Origin: an uncultured Clostridia bacterium
GTDB lineage: Bacteria; Bacillota; Clostridia; Oscillospirales; Oscillospiraceae
Reading direction: 5' to 3'
DNA: 34,131 nucleotides
Assembly: GCA_947307365.1 (NCBI GenBank)
Contig: CAMZIY010000011.1
Span: 1-34,131, forward strand
Shown here: positions 32,926 to 34,131 of the stretch, one piece after another
Position numbering within the stretch: the stretch's first letter is position 1
Layout: every line of letters starts with the position of its first letter
The notes under the pieces: model-generated
The model's database searches: none
Told to the model about the DNA's origin: nothing
Seen by the model: only the letters and a program-made list of their open reading frames with translations
Program-made: the position numbers and the translations under genes

Positions 32926-33723
32926 TCAGACTGCAGCGCGCTTTCGGCAGATGTACAGGAGGTGGTTTGTGCATCCCAATAACTCCCGTTTTTGGGAAAA
33001 AGAAAGATACCATTTTACGAGCGACTGAAAATCCTCATCCGATAATGAAAAGTCCGGACGTTTTTCGATCGGCTCCAGCATACCGTCCACACCCGCTGTT
33101 GTCAGCCATTCGACCGGTTTATTCCGAAACAGCTCCTCAAACTCCGTAATATCGTACCCGGTGAAGAGTTGTTCCTTGAAATGCTTCACCTTATGATCGG
33201 AAGTAAAGTTCTCTTCAAGCCCTTCCGCCCAGTTCCCGTACAAATAATTCGCATACATGATCGCAAACACCGAGATAAAAGCAAACAGGATGACACCGCC
33301 GAACTTGGTGACCCGAATCGCTTCATCGATCGCACGGTTTACCTCATCCGCCTCATACAGGTGATACATCGGACCGAAGACCAGCGTCACATCAAAGGTG
33401 TCGTCTGCAAACCGGCTGAGATCCGTGGCATCCCCCTGGTACGATTTCAGGTTCTCCAGTCCATTGCCCTTCTCTCTGAGCACTGAAAGATTGCTTTCGA
33501 CCAATTCGATCGCGGTCACGTCCATCCCCTCTTTTGCCAGCGCCAGGGAGTATCTGCCGGTTCCGGCTCCGACCTCCAGTATCTTTGAATGCTTGTCAGC
33601 AATCCGCCGGATATAGGCCATGGTGATTTCATACTCCAGTTGACCGTGCCTGTTTTTCTGAAGTCTGCTGTCCTCATCTGTCTGGTCGTAAAAGCTGCTC
33701 AAAATTTCTTTTCTGGTACTCAT
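32926..33723 (-). CDS. Class I SAM-dependent methyltransferase
   Basis: This 265-residue protein has the Rossmann-type SAM site: motif I I-L-E-V-G51-A-G-T-G-R-Y-S, an acidic residue after beta-2 (A-I-E-L-V), Y-Q-G-D-A-T-D-L, and F-D-V-T-L-V-F-G-P-M-Y-H-L in motif IV. The start is the ATG at 33721-33723, with AGGAG upstream; the frame stays open for 18 further codons without a better start. The substrate is unknown; relatives of this layout methylate small molecules or are uncharacterised. It looks like an isolated accessory gene between aspS and a hairpin-rich non-coding block. Confidence 0.85.
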   Translation of the reverse strand: MSTRKEILSSFYDQTDEDSRLQKNRHGQLEYEITMAYIRRIADKHSKILEVGAGTGRYSLALAKEGMDVTAIELVESNLSVLREKGNGLENLKSYQGDATDLSRFADDTFDVTLVFGPMYHLYEADEVNRAIDEAIRVTKFGGVILFAFISVFAIMYANYLYGNWAEGLEENFTSDHKVKHFKEQLFTGYDITEFEELFRNKPVEWLTTAGVDGMLEPIEKRPDFSLSDEDFQSLVKWYLSFSQKRELLGCTNHLLYICRKRAAV

Positions 33724-33768
33724 CTTACCTGCTCCTCGAACCGATCGATCTGCTGATATTCTGAATAA

Positions 33769-34013
33769 AGCCGACAAAGTCAGAACCGTCGGCTCAGCCG
33801 GCGGCTTGAGGTGGCCCTATAAGGGCCTGATACCGGCTGGCATCTCAAGATGCTCTGAATGATGTGCCTCTAGCATCGAATGCCCTACCGCCCGTGAACG
33901 GGCGATGCCTTCTCCATGGAGCCATCTGCTATTGGTCAGGTCGCTTTTATAGCGGCTCGCTTTGTTCGATGCTTGAAGCTAGAGCTTTTTGAATACCTAC
34001 CGGCATAGCCGGT
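33769..34013. other. Dense hairpin block: candidate structured RNA or IS200/IS605-like non-autonomous element
   Basis: No gene is visible here. In plus coordinates the perfect stems are 33769-33775/33788-33794 (7 bp), 33813-33817/33823-33827 (5 bp), 33840-33844/33849-33853 (5 bp), 33889-33894/33899-33904 (6 bp), 33942-33945/33951-33954 (4 bp) and 33999-34004/34008-34013 (6 bp). A long-range helix joins 33868-33880 with 33965-33970 plus 33978-33984 (13 bp around a 7-nt bulge) and encloses several of them. On the minus strand the last stem is followed by TTTATTC, like a weak terminator, before the methyltransferase ribosome site. It may be a leader or ncRNA on the minus strand, or the hairpin-bearing remains of a transposon end. 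Confidence 0.5.
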
Positions 34014-34032
34014 GGTTCTCTTGAAACGCAAT

Positions 34033-34070
34033 AGAAAAAACCTCTTTTGCCGACGTAGGCAAAAGAGGTT
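34033..34070 (-). terminator. Intrinsic terminator of tRNA-Gly
   Basis: A perfect 13-bp stem (34039-34051 with 34058-34070) with a 6-nt loop is followed on the minus strand by TTTTTTCT. It begins 7 nt after the tRNA CCA end. Confidence 0.92.
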
Positions 34071-34077
34071 AATCAAT

Positions 34078-34131
34078 TGGAGCGGGCGACGAGATTCGAA
34101 CTCGCTACCTCCACCTTGGCAAGGTGGCGCT
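34078..34131 (-). tRNA. tRNA-Gly (GCC), 5' part beyond the window
   Basis: The minus strand shows the anticodon arm (loop TTGCCAA, anticodon GCC), the variable loop, the T arm with GTTCGAATC, the 3' acceptor strand CGCCCGC, and encoded CCA at 34078-34080. The 5' acceptor strand and D arm lie outside the right edge. Confidence 0.93.

Noticed and set aside
33769..34013. CRISPR array or group II intron as explanation of the repeats
   Set aside because: The hairpins differ in sequence and are not regularly spaced direct repeats; no intron domain V or reverse transcriptase is present.

Overview
The window looks like a chromosomal segment of a moderately GC-rich, endospore-forming member of the Clostridia, probably Oscillospirales-like (an inference; no taxonomic marker was compared). 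The reasons are the sporulation genes pdaB and yunB, each behind a sigma-E-like promoter, clostridial Shine-Dalgarno sequences, an RNase P RNA of class A appearance, an ATP-type PEP carboxykinase, an XpaC-like protein and a clostripain-type protease. I see no prophage, insertion-sequence transposase gene or CRISPR array. Most of the window is housekeeping.

Left part (1-13,600), mostly minus strand. A membrane-anchored clostripain-like protease is cut by the left edge and diverges from a Nudix hydrolase whose promoter predicts a leaderless mRNA. A two-way terminator separates Nudix from a MATE exporter and pdaB. tRNA-Cys follows, with its own promoter and terminator. Then comes a long minus-strand cluster, in transcription order murD, two tandem M42 aminopeptidases, a methionine-gamma-lyase-family PLP enzyme, yunB and ligA, with stop/start overlaps inside it. 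murD diverges from rnpB (RNase P RNA), and a GNAT acetyltransferase lies beyond rnpB.

Middle (13,600-19,000), minus strand: rlmB, then an 816-residue membrane protein that appears to be a P1B-type ATPase scaffold with essentially every catalytic motif replaced and a long charged helical N-terminal extension, then an EF-G-like GTPase with its own promoter.

Right part (19,300-32,900), plus strand: pckA; an XpaC-like membrane protein; a U32-family (RlhA-like) protein overlapping maf; mreC, mreD and mrdA (PBP2) of the cell-elongation machinery; a MinD-like ATPase without the usual C-terminal membrane anchor; a methylglyoxal-synthase homologue lacking the catalytic Asp; hisS; and aspS. The AspRS looks like the alphaproteobacterial type.

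Right edge (32,900-34,131), minus strand: a SAM methyltransferase, a roughly 245-nt non-coding block packed with hairpins, and a tRNA-Gly(GCC) cut by the window edge with its terminator. The most interesting items are the degenerate P-type ATPase, the structured non-coding block and the MgsA-like protein with an altered active site.
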